Assembly (NCBI GenBank): GCA_944321735.1
Contig: CALUMK010000011.1
Coordinates: forward strand, 16,779 to 80,778
DNA: 64,000 nt
Reading direction: 5' to 3'
Source of the DNA: an uncultured Bacteroidales bacterium
GTDB lineage: Bacteria > Bacteroidota > Bacteroidia > Bacteroidales > P3
Shown here one piece after another: positions 29,271 to 38,653 of the stretch (position 1 is its first letter; each line of letters starts with the position of its first letter). The translations under genes were made by a program, and so were the position numbers. The notes below the pieces were generated by a model. It was not told where the DNA came from. It did not search any database and saw only the letters and a program-made list of their open reading frames with translations.

Positions 29271-29341
29271 GGTCTCGTGGCCGAGAGGTTAGGCACTGGT
29301 CTGCAAAACCACTTACAGCAGTTCGAATCTGCTCGAGACCT
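29271..29341 (+). tRNA. tRNA-Cys (GCA)
   Basis: A 71-nt cloverleaf: acceptor GGTCTCG/CGAGACC, D arm GCC...GGC, anticodon loop CTGCAAA with anticodon GCA, T arm AGCAG-TTCGAAT-CTGCT, and discriminator U73, the identity base for tRNA-Cys. The 3' CCA is not encoded. Position 27-43 is a C-C mismatch at the top of the anticodon stem, which is unusual. The M14 peptidase gene starts 150 bp downstream with no clear terminator between. Confidence 0.95.
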
Positions 29342-29491
29342 CAAACGAAAGTTGTCCGACAAGTTTCCCAGCGTTGAAATCGCCGCACCACGGTTTTTTC
29401 AACGCTTTTTTTATGCTTATTCCGAGCCTTTGCCTCGCCATACGCCCGCCGGAGCCGAGGCAAGCAACCATCCGCAGCAAAAAAGCACGAC

Positions 29492-31270
29492 ATGAAAAGA
29501 GCATTCCTCCTTATCCTGACAATTCTCTTTATCAAAGCCTGCAATATTCCTGCGCTTCAAGCCGCTGCGATTGAACCGCAAGAGAAAAGCCTTCTTTCTT
29601 TTCTCGACTCCATCTTCCAAAATCGGACCGAAACCGTTTTTCAGTTCATCGAAACCGACCCGGCTCAAATCGAGGCCATAAGCCGCATGGTATCCATCGA
29701 TCGGAAGCAGGACAGCTTGTTCACCGCATACGCCAACCGTCAAGAGATGGCGGCCTTTTTGCAATCCGGACACAGGATTCATTCCATTCTGGCATCGCCC
29801 ACCGAGATAGCAAGACAGCAAAAATCCATTTCCATGGCCCAAACCATGGAAGAAATGGCGGAATGGAACCGATATCCCACCTACCCGCTATATATAGAAA
29901 TGATGCGGTCCTTCGCGCAAGAGCATCCGGACATCTGCCGCTTGGACACCATCGGGTTCTCGGTAAAAGGCCGGCTCATCCTTTGCCTCAAGATTTCGGA
30001 CAACGCGCATCAGGAGGAGCCTGAACCGAGCTTTTTCTATTCCTCCTCCATCCACGGGGACGAACTGACGGGCTATGTGCTGATGCTCAGGCTTGCCGAT
30101 TACCTGCTGGACAATTACGGTTCGGACGAGGAGGCAACCCGTTTGGTGGACGAGATGCAAATCCATATCAACCCTCTCTCCAATCCGGATGGGGCTTACG
30201 CGCTTTCCGATGAAAACGTGTCCGGAGCAACCCGCTACAACGCCAATGGAATAGACCTGAACCGGAACTACCCGGATTTCTGGAGCGGCGACCATTCCCG
30301 GATTGAAAAGGAAAACCAAGCCATGATCGATTACGTGGCTGCCCATGATTTTGTGATGGCGGTCAATGTCCACGGAGGCTCCGACGTGCTGAACTATCCT
30401 TGGGACGGCTTTCGTTCTTCCCAGAAGGAACATGCCGATGCCGCTTGGTGGCAAGCGATATGCGCCCGTTACGTGGATTCCTGCCGCTTGGTGGATGCGG
30501 CCTCTTACCGGGACGTGAACAGCCAAGGTTACATCCACGGGGGTGACTGGTACGTGGTCCACAATGGCCGCCAGGACTACTTCAATATCTACAATCATGT
30601 ACGGGAACTGACCTTGGAAATTTCCGTGACCAAACTTCCCGATGCATCCCGGCTTCCGGACTTCTGGAATACCAATTGGAGGTCGCTTCTCAATTACATG
30701 AAAGAAGCCGGATACGGCATAAGAGGCAGTGTTTCCGATTCGGTTTCGGGCGAACCCATCCGAGCCCTTGTCTGCGTGCAAGGGCATGACAAAGACAGTT
30801 CGCAAATTTACAGCTCGGCCATCCACGGGGCTTACTTCCGCCCCATTGAAGCCGGGACATACGACTTGAGATTTTCCGCACCGGGCTATTTTCCCAAAAC
30901 CATCCAAGGAATCCAAGTCCGCAATTTAAACTATACTGTAAACAATATCGCATTACTTCCGGACACATCCTGGCATAGCGGTCTCGCCAACGACCCCCCC
31001 GTTGATGCCAACGGCCTTGACAAAAATCCAGCCACTTGCCGATTGTACCCCAACCCGGTCTCCGGCACGCTTCATATAGAAGCCGATGAACCCGTTTCCT
31101 TGCAAGCCGTCTATCGGGTCTCTGATGGAAGAAGGGTACTGGCTCCCCGCATACGGAATTTTCAAAAAGCACACCGCTTGGACGCAAGCATCCTGCCCTC
31201 CGGATTCTATCTTTTGGAAATCGAAACCGAAAACGGGTCGAGGAATATTCTCCGCTTTGTAAAACAGTAG
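29492..31270 (+). CDS. M14 zinc carboxypeptidase with T9SS sorting domain
   Basis: A 592-residue exported peptidase. Signal peptide at residues 1-25 or so. The M14 core spans about 125-395: zinc ligands His188 and Glu191 in SIHGDELTG, His294 in VNVHGGSDV, an NLNRNYPDFW-type substrate segment (DLNRNYPDFW), and catalytic Glu376 in LTLEISVTK. A carboxypeptidase regulatory-like beta domain covers about 412-490 (GSVSDSVSGEPIRALV). The last 80 residues are a T9SS type A domain (LYPNPVSGTLHIEA ... GFYLLEIETENGSRNIL). It should be a surface or secreted exopeptidase trimming peptides for nutrition. PorU, encoded 2 kb away, would process it. Confidence 0.92.
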   Translation: MKRAFLLILTILFIKACNIPALQAAAIEPQEKSLLSFLDSIFQNRTETVFQFIETDPAQIEAISRMVSIDRKQDSLFTAYANRQEMAAFLQSGHRIHSILASPTEIARQQKSISMAQTMEEMAEWNRYPTYPLYIEMMRSFAQEHPDICRLDTIGFSVKGRLILCLKISDNAHQEEPEPSFFYSSSIHGDELTGYVLMLRLADYLLDNYGSDEEATRLVDEMQIHINPLSNPDGAYALSDENVSGATRYNANGIDLNRNYPDFWSGDHSRIEKENQAMIDYVAAHDFVMAVNVHGGSDVLNYPWDGFRSSQKEHADAAWWQAICARYVDSCRLVDAASYRDVNSQGYIHGGDWYVVHNGRQDYFNIYNHVRELTLEISVTKLPDASRLPDFWNTNWRSLLNYMKEAGYGIRGSVSDSVSGEPIRALVCVQGHDKDSSQIYSSAIHGAYFRPIEAGTYDLRFSAPGYFPKTIQGIQVRNLNYTVNNIALLPDTSWHSGLANDPPVDANGLDKNPATCRLYPNPVSGTLHIEADEPVSLQAVYRVSDGRRVLAPRIRNFQKAHRLDASILPSGFYLLEIETENGSRNILRFVKQ

Positions 31271-31320
31271 CATTGCCGTTAAAAGCCTACCGCCAAACGG
31301 CATTCAAAACAGAACCTAAA

Positions 31321-31794
31321 ATGCAAATCACATTCTTGCAGAACGGGAAAACGGAAGAAAACTATCTGAAGGAAGGCATCGCCATCTTTGAGCATCGGAT
31401 TCGCCGCTACCTGCCCTACCAGAGCGAAGTGATTCCGGCCTTGAAGAACACCAAGAACCTGCCGGTGGCGCAACAAAAGCAAAAGGAATTCGAACTGATG
31501 CGCAAATGGTTCGAAAAGTCGGACTGCGTGGTGCTGTTAGATGAGCATGGCAAAGAGTTTTCCTCGGTTCAATTTGCCGAATACCTGCAAGGCAAGATGA
31601 ACGCCGGAATCCGCAATCTGACCTTCGTTGCCGGCGGCCCTTACGGTTTCGCGCCAGAAGCCTACGCCTTGGCATCGGACAAGATTTCCCTTTCCAAGAT
31701 GACCTTCTCCCACCAGATGATCCGCCTCCTGTTCACCGAGCAGCTCTACCGCGCGTTCTCGATCCTCAACCACGAACCCTACCACAACGAATAA
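31321..31794 (+). CDS. rlmH: 23S rRNA (pseudouridine1915-N3)-methyltransferase
   Basis: A 157-residue SPOUT methyltransferase of standard size. Conserved segments include VLLDEHGKEFSS, LTFVAGGPYGFAPE (SAM-binding knot) and the C-terminal KMTFSHQMIRLLFTEQLYRAFSILNHEPYH. It methylates m3Psi1915 in helix 69 of 23S rRNA. The start is ATG 31321; upstream extension to 31273 lacks similarity. It follows the peptidase by 50 bp and may be co-transcribed. Confidence 0.96.
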   Translation: MQITFLQNGKTEENYLKEGIAIFEHRIRRYLPYQSEVIPALKNTKNLPVAQQKQKEFELMRKWFEKSDCVVLLDEHGKEFSSVQFAEYLQGKMNAGIRNLTFVAGGPYGFAPEAYALASDKISLSKMTFSHQMIRLLFTEQLYRAFSILNHEPYHNE

Positions 31795-31840
31795 GGGGTA
31801 CGTGAAACTGCAACATGCATCCCCACATAAATCCCTGATA

Positions 31841-31880
31841 CGAAAAAGGCTTGCCCAAGGTAAGCCCAAGCAAGCCTTCG
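31841..31880 (-). terminator. Intrinsic terminator of the nfn operon
   Basis: AAGGCTTGC (31846-31854) pairs with GCAAGCCTT (31870-31878). Read on the minus strand the stem is followed by a U-run (CCTTTTTCG). It sits between the convergent rlmH and the nfn genes. Confidence 0.7.
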
Positions 31881-31898
31881 CTATCTTTGAAGAACGGA

Positions 31899-34202
31899 CT
31901 ACTTCGTCTTCAGGTACTCGTCTATGGCTTTGGCGGCCTTGCGGGCGGCGCCCATCGCCAGGATGACGGTAGCCGCGCCAGAAACCACGTCCCCGCCGGC
32001 AAACACGCCCGGACGGGATGTCTGTCCGTGTTCGTCGGCCACGATGCAACCTTTGCGATTGGTTTCCAAACCTTTGATGGAGTGCGCCAACATCGGGTTG
32101 GGCACCGTACCCAAGGACATCACCACTTCGTCCACTTCGATTTCAAATTCCGAACCGGGGATTTCCACCGGGCTGCGGCGTCCCGAAGCATCGGGTTCAC
32201 CCAATTCCATGCGGATGCAGCGAATCGCCTTCACCCAGCCCTTTTCATCGCCGATGATTTCCACCGGGTTCACCAATTCGTTGAAATGAATCCCTTCTTC
32301 CTGGGCATGATGCACTTCCTCGCGGCGAGCCGGCATCTCATTGATGGTACGGCGGTAAACCACATACACATCCGAACCTAAACGCTTGGAAGTACGGGCC
32401 GCATCCATCGCCACGTTCCCGCCGCCTACCACGGCCACCTTCTTGCCGATGTAAACCGGGGTATCGTAATCCTCGCGGTATGCCTTCATCAAATTGGAGC
32501 GGGTCAACAGCTCGTTAGCCGACAGCACCCCGTTCAGGTTCTCTCCCGGAATGTTCATGAAACGAGGCAGACCGGCACCCGAACCGATGAACACCGCATC
32601 GTATTTTTCCACATCCAGCAGATGATCCACCGTATCGGTCTTGCCGATAATCACATCCGTCTCGAATTCCACGCCCAACTGCTTGAGGTTTTCTATTTCA
32701 TGCGCCACGATGGCCTTGGGCAGACGGAATTCGGGAATACCGTAAACCAATACGCCGCCCGCCTTGTGCAAGGCTTCGAACACCCGTACCGAATAACCCA
32801 TCTTGGCCAAGTCGCCCGCGCAGGTCAAGCCCGCCGGACCGCTGCCCACGATAGCTACCCGCTTGCCGTTCTTAGCCGGTACTTCCGGCTTGCCAGCCCC
32901 GTGAATCCGCGTATAATCGGCCACGAAGCGTTCCAACTTGCCAATGGCAATGGCATCGAACTTCTTGCCCATCACGCAAGAACCTTCGCACTGCGTTTCC
33001 TGCGGGCAGACACGGCCGCAGACCGCCGGCAAAGCCGAGTCAATCGCGATTACCTTGGCCGCTTCCGCGAAATTGCGCTGAGCCACTTCGTGGATGAACT
33101 GTGGAATCTTGATCGATACCGGGCAAGCTTCCACACAGGACGGCTTCTTGCACTGCAAGCAGCGCGAAGCTTCCAAAACCGCTTCTTCCTCGCTGTAGCC
33201 CAAGCAGACTTCCTTGAAATTATGGTTGCGTTCTTCGGGATCCTGCTCCTTGACCGGCACCCGTTTCTTCTTGTCGAAACCGTCCAATCCCGCTTGTTCC
33301 GCGGCACGCAAGGCGGCCGACTCCTCTACGGCTGCCGCCAGGTTGCAATGATGGTCTTCGGTATTGCTCGCAATCTCGTACTTCTTGTACATGCCCTGAC
33401 GGCGCATGGCTTCATCGAAGTCCACCTGATGGGCATCGAACTCCGGACCGTCCACGCAGGCGAACTTGGTCTTCCCGCCCACCTTGACACGGCAAGCCCC
33501 GCACATGCCCGTTCCGTCTACCATCAAGGTATTGAGGCTGACAACGGTAGGAATACCGTATTCCTTGGTCAGCAAGGAGACGAACTTCATCATGATCATC
33601 GGGCCGATGCAAATCACTTCATCGTACTTCTTGCCCTGGTTGTCAATCAAGTCCCTGATCAAATCCGGTATCCGGCCATGGAAACCGACCGTTCCGTCAT
33701 CGGTGCAAAGAAACACATCCTTGGCCACCTTGCGCATCTCATCTTCGAGCACCAAGAGATTGGCCGAACGGGCACCCAAGATCACATCGCAGGCCACGCC
33801 CTTTTCATGCATCCATTTCACCTGGGGATACACCGGAGCGGCCGCGAAACCACCGGCCACGAACAGGATATTGCGTTTCTTCACTTCGGCCAAATCTTCA
33901 TGAATGAAGTCCGACGGTCTTCCGAGCGGCCCGACCACATCCTGGAAGCAGTCTCCTACTTGGAACCGGCCCAGTTTCTTGGTCGAAGCCCCCAGCATCT
34001 GGAACACGATGCGGATAGTCCCTTTTTCCCTATCGTAATCGCAGACAGTCAAAGGAATACGTTCCCCTTGCTCGTCCGGAATCACAATCAGGAACTGTCC
34101 CGGCTGGGCGGATTCCGCCAAACGGGGAGCGTACACTTGCATGCTGACAATCTCAGGAGCGATTGTCTCCTTCTCTAAGATCTGGAATCGTTTTGTTTCC
34201 AT
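31899..34202 (-). CDS. Fused NfnA-NfnB type NADH-dependent ferredoxin:NADP+ oxidoreductase
   Basis: One polypeptide of 767 residues joins what are usually two subunits. The N-terminal 280 residues are a ferredoxin-NADP reductase-like module with a [2Fe-2S] motif (MCGACRVKVGGKTKFAC). The rest resembles the small glutamate synthase subunit: [4Fe-4S] ligands CLQCKKPSCVEACP and CGRVCPQETQCEGSC, FAD-binding VAIVGSGPAGLTCAGDLAK, and NADPH-binding VAVVGGGNVAMDAARTSKRLG. This matches Nfn (SudBA) enzymes, which exchange electrons among NADH, NADPH and ferredoxin by flavin bifurcation; glutamate synthase activity is a weaker alternative. ATG 34202 gives the typical N terminus; ATG 34211 overlaps the helicase stop. 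The two genes are translationally coupled. Confidence 0.9.
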   Translation of the reverse strand: METKRFQILEKETIAPEIVSMQVYAPRLAESAQPGQFLIVIPDEQGERIPLTVCDYDREKGTIRIVFQMLGASTKKLGRFQVGDCFQDVVGPLGRPSDFIHEDLAEVKKRNILFVAGGFAAAPVYPQVKWMHEKGVACDVILGARSANLLVLEDEMRKVAKDVFLCTDDGTVGFHGRIPDLIRDLIDNQGKKYDEVICIGPMIMMKFVSLLTKEYGIPTVVSLNTLMVDGTGMCGACRVKVGGKTKFACVDGPEFDAHQVDFDEAMRRQGMYKKYEIASNTEDHHCNLAAAVEESAALRAAEQAGLDGFDKKKRVPVKEQDPEERNHNFKEVCLGYSEEEAVLEASRCLQCKKPSCVEACPVSIKIPQFIHEVAQRNFAEAAKVIAIDSALPAVCGRVCPQETQCEGSCVMGKKFDAIAIGKLERFVADYTRIHGAGKPEVPAKNGKRVAIVGSGPAGLTCAGDLAKMGYSVRVFEALHKAGGVLVYGIPEFRLPKAIVAHEIENLKQLGVEFETDVIIGKTDTVDHLLDVEKYDAVFIGSGAGLPRFMNIPGENLNGVLSANELLTRSNLMKAYREDYDTPVYIGKKVAVVGGGNVAMDAARTSKRLGSDVYVVYRRTINEMPARREEVHHAQEEGIHFNELVNPVEIIGDEKGWVKAIRCIRMELGEPDASGRRSPVEIPGSEFEIEVDEVVMSLGTVPNPMLAHSIKGLETNRKGCIVADEHGQTSRPGVFAGGDVVSGAATVILAMGAARKAAKAIDEYLKTK

Positions 34203-34207
34203 GCGCC

Positions 34208-36400
34208 TCATTTTTTCTTGCGTTTGCCGCCTTTGTCCTTCTTGGACTTCTTAGGCGATGCCGAACGCTTATTTTGCTTTTTACGTGTGTTTCCGTAGGT
34301 ATCGGTCTCGAAAGCCGAGAAATCATAGCCGCCCCCGCGTTTGGATTTCTTAGGTTTCCCGTAACCATCTTGATCGAAGCCCAAAGAATCCAAATCCATC
34401 CATTCCTGTTTTCCGCCTCGCGAACCGCGACGGTAATCATCCTGGTAGAAATCATCCCAGACATCTTCCCGCTTGCGTTTGGATGCTCTCAATCGGGAAT
34501 CCCGGCTTGATGCCGGAACCGCCGACTCTTTCCGTCCTGACTTGCGGGAAGCACGCTCCGAACGCTCCGGCTTCTCCGAATAGAAATCTTCTTCCGAAGC
34601 GCGTTTCCGGGAAGCAGAACGAGGAGAACCCTCATAATCGAATCCGTCCCAATCATCCCTGTGTCTGCCGGAACCTTTCCTGCGCGAAGAGGAACGGCGT
34701 TCCGAACCTTGCTTGTCCGAAGCGTCTTCTTTGGATGCCATCCGTTCCGAAGTCCGCTTGCCCTTGGCTTTTTCCTCGCCTTTGGCCGATTCGGCATACA
34801 GCTTGCGGTCTCCCCATACCGTATGGTTCAAGCCGTCCAGCACCTCCTGCTGGTAACGTTCGTCTATTTCGACAAAAGAACAGGTCTTGTAAATCTCGAT
34901 CCGGCCAATCCGGGCATCCTTGGAACCCACCGTATCGTTGATGATGCCCATCATGCTCTGCGGCTTGATGCCGTCCATGTGACCCAGGTTGACAAAAATC
35001 CGCGTCAGACCTTCTTCCACGCCCTTCTGGCCCCGTTTGGTATCGCTCTTGGCTTTTTGACGGACATCCCCCATATCCTGCACAATCGGGGCATTGGCGT
35101 AATATTCCGAGAATCGGTTGAATTCCCTCCAAACGAAGCGCTTGATGATTTCTTCCTTGCTCAAATCTTCCAAACGTTCGTAAATAGCCGGGAGGTATTT
35201 GTCGATAGGCCCTGCTCCCTCGCCCATGTCCAGCTGCATCATCTTGTTGACCTGATACAACAGCTGCTTTTCGCAAATCTCCTCTCCCTGAGGAATATGC
35301 TGTAGGATAAATTCCTTTTTCAGCACCTTTTCTATCGCCCGCAGACGGCTTTTTTCGCGAGGCGTGATAATCGCGATGGAAATACCTGTGGCAGAAGCCC
35401 TTCCGGTTCGTCCGCTCCGATGGATATACTGTTCTATCTCGTCCGGCAGATTGTAATTGAGCACATGGGTCAGGTTGTTCACATCCAGACCTCTGGCCGC
35501 CACGTCGGTAGCCACCAAAAGCTGGAGGTTCTTGAGACGGAACCGGCTCATGGCATTGTCGCGTTGCGCCTGGGAAAGGTCCCCGTGCAAGGCATCGGCA
35601 TTATACCCATCCTTGATCAGCTGTTCGGCCACCTCCTGGGTCTCGCGCCGGGTTCGGCAGAATATGATGGAATAAATATCCGGGTAAAAGTCGATAATCC
35701 GCTTCAAGGCCAGGTAGCGATCCTTGGAATTGACCATGTAGTAATGATGAGTCACATTGGCCGAACCCTCGTTCTTGGTCCCAATCGTCACCTCCTGCGG
35801 CTCATGCATGTAATGATTGGCTATCTGACGGATTTCCTTGGGCATCGTAGCCGAGAAAAGCCAAGTGTGCTTGTCTTCGGGCGTGTTTTCCAGAATACCG
35901 TCCAGCTCGTCCCGGAAACCCATGTTGAGCATCTCGTCGGCCTCATCGAACACCACCGTATGCAGATGGCTGAAATCGATTTTGCCCCGGCGCAGGATAT
36001 CCAGCATACGCCCCGGCGTGGCCACGACGATTTTCACGCCCCGGGCAATCTCGTCCAGCTGGCGTTCTATGCTGGCGCCACCGTAAACGGCGCAAATCCT
36101 CAAATCGGGAATATTCTTGGAAAAATTCTTCAGATCCTTGGCTATCTGCATGCAGAGTTCCCGTGTAGGACTCAGCACCAAGGCTTCGACAGTCTTGTCC
36201 TTGGGATTGCACTTTTCAATCAAAGGAAGGCCGAAGGCCGCCGTCTTTCCTGTCCCAGTCTGAGCCAAGGCGACCATATCGGTCTCTGTAGTCAAAAGTA
36301 TGGGCAAGACCTTAGCCTGTACCGGCATGGGTTCTGAAAATCCTAAATCCTCAATAGCTGCGAGGATCTCCGGCCGCAGGTTGAAGTCTGAAAACGTCAT
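34208..36400 (-). CDS. DEAD-box RNA helicase with DbpA-type RNA-binding domain
   Basis: About 730 residues. Helicase motifs are complete: Q motif region FSDFNLRPEI, Walker A AQTGTGKTAAF, PTRELCMQ, DEAD box VFDEADEMLN, LFSATMP, IFCRTRRETQEV and HRSGRTGRA. A DbpA RNA-binding domain (PF03880-like, RIFVNLGHMDGIKPQSMMGIIND) follows at about 480-560, then a highly charged Lys/Arg/Ser-rich tail of about 170 residues. It probably acts in ribosome assembly or cold-shock RNA remodelling. The conserved start MTFSDF is at 36400, although the frame opens at 36448. The stop overlaps the start region of the Nfn gene. Confidence 0.93.
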   Translation of the reverse strand: MTFSDFNLRPEILAAIEDLGFSEPMPVQAKVLPILLTTETDMVALAQTGTGKTAAFGLPLIEKCNPKDKTVEALVLSPTRELCMQIAKDLKNFSKNIPDLRICAVYGGASIERQLDEIARGVKIVVATPGRMLDILRRGKIDFSHLHTVVFDEADEMLNMGFRDELDGILENTPEDKHTWLFSATMPKEIRQIANHYMHEPQEVTIGTKNEGSANVTHHYYMVNSKDRYLALKRIIDFYPDIYSIIFCRTRRETQEVAEQLIKDGYNADALHGDLSQAQRDNAMSRFRLKNLQLLVATDVAARGLDVNNLTHVLNYNLPDEIEQYIHRSGRTGRASATGISIAIITPREKSRLRAIEKVLKKEFILQHIPQGEEICEKQLLYQVNKMMQLDMGEGAGPIDKYLPAIYERLEDLSKEEIIKRFVWREFNRFSEYYANAPIVQDMGDVRQKAKSDTKRGQKGVEEGLTRIFVNLGHMDGIKPQSMMGIINDTVGSKDARIGRIEIYKTCSFVEIDERYQQEVLDGLNHTVWGDRKLYAESAKGEEKAKGKRTSERMASKEDASDKQGSERRSSSRRKGSGRHRDDWDGFDYEGSPRSASRKRASEEDFYSEKPERSERASRKSGRKESAVPASSRDSRLRASKRKREDVWDDFYQDDYRRGSRGGKQEWMDLDSLGFDQDGYGKPKKSKRGGGYDFSAFETDTYGNTRKKQNKRSASPKKSKKDKGGKRKKK

Positions 36401-36491
36401 AGTAAAAATCGTGGTTTTTTTTCTACAATACGAATGCAATACAAGCAAAAACGCCTAAAACATCCTTATCGAATGCATCCTTAACAAAGGA

Positions 36492-36499
36492 CAAAAGTA
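36492..36499 (-). promoter_or_regulatory. -7 box (TACTTTTG) for the helicase-nfn operon
   Basis: An exact TAnnTTTG on the minus strand, about 92 bp before the helicase start. Confidence 0.6.
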
Positions 36500-36571
36500 A
36501 TATTTTTATTCATCTGTTTTTGAACAAATCGCAAAATCCGAAGCCCGAGACATCCTCCATACATCCATCCC

Positions 36572-38449
36572 TTATTCCTGTTTTCGGCATGAAGACAGAA
36601 AATCCTGCAAGAAAGACAAGGTCCGAACCTCGGCCGGTATCGCCATTTTCTTGCGGATTTGATATATCGAAGCTTCCACGGTTCTAATGGAACGATGCGT
36701 AATTCCCGCAATCTCCTTCACACTCAGATTCAACACCAACAAAGCGCAGATCCTCTGCTCCGTACGGGAAAGTTCAGGACAAGCTTCGTGCAAACGGACA
36801 AAAAAGGAACTATTCACCTGATTGAAACAAAGCTCGAATTCTTCCCATGCGGAATCGTAATTGAAAGCCGAAAGGATCTCTTCCAGCCTTTGTTGGATTT
36901 CTTTGGTTTCACTTGCCTTGCTATAACGCAGTTTCTTCACTTCGGTACGGCATTCGGCAATTGTTTCCGTAGCCTGTACCAATTGCAGGTTAAGCGTGGC
37001 CAACTGCTTGGATTTTTCTTCCACATCCCACTTGTACTCAGTATTTTTCTTCTCAAAACCCTGTTCCTTTTCTTTCCTTTGCCTCCGTTCTTTGAAATAA
37101 TGATACAAAGCCAAACAGAAACTCATGCAGAAAATCAGCAAAAACACTATCAGAATAGCCAGAATCGTATTTTTGTGCCTATTGGACAATTCGGCATATT
37201 CCAACTGCTTGGCCAGCATCTCCATCGCCATCGCCTTCTCTTTCTGCTGGTATTCTTGCGAGAGCAGATTCATCTGTTCCTGCTGTTCCGCCCCAAACAG
37301 GCTATCACGCAAGGCCACCCCTCTTTCATAAAGTGCCAAGGCTCGCTTGTATCCGCCTTTGGCCTTATACAAACCGGCCATCTCCAAATAGGCGGTAGCT
37401 TCGATTTTTCGCGTTCCAATTTTCTGCGCCCATTCCAAGGCTCGCTGATAATAATCAAGAGCCAAGTCGTATTCTTGCTCCAAGCCGTACAAAAAACCCA
37501 AATTAACCAACGATATCACATGAGCATACCCCCAGAATGAAGAATCGCTCTTACCGCTTATGGCCGAGTTCAGACTGGCTTTTGCCAAATCCGACTCCCC
37601 GATTCCCATATAGATATTGCCGATATTGTAGCTCCATATAGCGCGCTCTTCCTCGTTTTCTATCAATTTCTCCGCTTGTTGCATGACAATTACTGCCGAA
37701 TCAAACTGATTGCGGACATAATACCATCCAGCCCAATTATTATAATACACCCACATGGCATCCCTGTCCACAGAATCCGCCTCCAACACAAGCTGACGCC
37801 CCCTGTTCAAATAATAGGCCGCTTGGGATTCTTGATCCAGATTCATAAACAGCAATGTCAGCGTAGAATAGGCTCGTACAGCATAACTTTCCTTGATCAA
37901 AACCTGGTCGGACACCGATCCGCCGATACGCGGAGAGTCGCCGAACTGTTGCGCAGACTCGCCGTCCGCCCCGTCTTTTCCTTTTGCATCGGAAACCGCT
38001 TTACCCTCCCCACAAAGTTCCAATAAATCAAAAAAATAATGAACGCTCTGAGAATAAAAGCCCAAACGCATGGTAACCTGCCCAAGCCCATAAAGGCATC
38101 GCAGCTTGCAAGCAAACCATCGCATTTGCGCACCGTCATGCATACTGTCCAAGCGTCCCTTCACTTGTTCATACCGCCGCAAGGCTGGCAGATACTGTCC
38201 CAAAGAATTCTGCGCCGAAGCATAGTCCAGCATCGCATCGATGCATTCGTACGCCTTATCCTGACGCTCCAATGTCGATATCAAGCTATCGTACGATGTC
38301 AGACGCTCCTCATAAGTCAAGAGCGCATCCTTGACCCTGTTCCTATAAAAAGCCTCCCTGGCCGCCAAATTCAAATCTGTTCCAGCTTGAATAGCATCCG
38401 AACAAAAAAACAACAATACTGCCCCGATAAAACCATATATCTTTTTCAT
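36572..38449 (-). CDS. TPR-repeat membrane regulator with C-terminal HTH (paralogue)
   Basis: A 625-residue protein with a signal peptide (MKKIYGFIGAVLLFFCSDAIQAG), TPR repeats to about residue 400, one membrane span (TILAILIVFLLIFCMSFCLALYHYF), a coiled coil, and a C-terminal LuxR-like HTH (LSVKEIAGITHRSIRTVEASIYQIRKKM). The architecture is the same as the gene at 10385, and both share the pattern F-x-FNQVNSSF followed by an LSxxEQRICALL block before the HTH. No obvious target gene is adjacent. Function as a signal-responsive regulator is inferred from layout only. Confidence 0.85.
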   Translation of the reverse strand: MKKIYGFIGAVLLFFCSDAIQAGTDLNLAAREAFYRNRVKDALLTYEERLTSYDSLISTLERQDKAYECIDAMLDYASAQNSLGQYLPALRRYEQVKGRLDSMHDGAQMRWFACKLRCLYGLGQVTMRLGFYSQSVHYFFDLLELCGEGKAVSDAKGKDGADGESAQQFGDSPRIGGSVSDQVLIKESYAVRAYSTLTLLFMNLDQESQAAYYLNRGRQLVLEADSVDRDAMWVYYNNWAGWYYVRNQFDSAVIVMQQAEKLIENEEERAIWSYNIGNIYMGIGESDLAKASLNSAISGKSDSSFWGYAHVISLVNLGFLYGLEQEYDLALDYYQRALEWAQKIGTRKIEATAYLEMAGLYKAKGGYKRALALYERGVALRDSLFGAEQQEQMNLLSQEYQQKEKAMAMEMLAKQLEYAELSNRHKNTILAILIVFLLIFCMSFCLALYHYFKERRQRKEKEQGFEKKNTEYKWDVEEKSKQLATLNLQLVQATETIAECRTEVKKLRYSKASETKEIQQRLEEILSAFNYDSAWEEFELCFNQVNSSFFVRLHEACPELSRTEQRICALLVLNLSVKEIAGITHRSIRTVEASIYQIRKKMAIPAEVRTLSFLQDFLSSCRKQE

Positions 38450-38559
38450 CTACTTCCTTGCATGTCAAAAAAAACAAACCGGACCGGACGCAAACCGGAG
38501 ACTCAACATACCGGATCTCTGATCCACATTTGCAAGTCACATTTACAAAATAAAAATTG

Positions 38560-38567
38560 CAAAGGTA
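38560..38567 (-). promoter_or_regulatory. -7 box (TACCTTTG) for the second TPR regulator
   Basis: An exact TAnnTTTG followed by CA on the minus strand, about 110 bp before the start at 38449. Confidence 0.6.
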
Positions 38568-38653
38568 ATCAGATTATCCCAACCCCTTTCATCAGATTCC
38601 TCATCTGCCCAGCACTCTACACATTCGCGCCATCGTATCATATCCACACACCA

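Noticed and set aside
32622-34178. 518-codon open frame on the plus strand
   Set aside because: It is antisense to the Nfn fusion gene, which has complete cofactor motifs.
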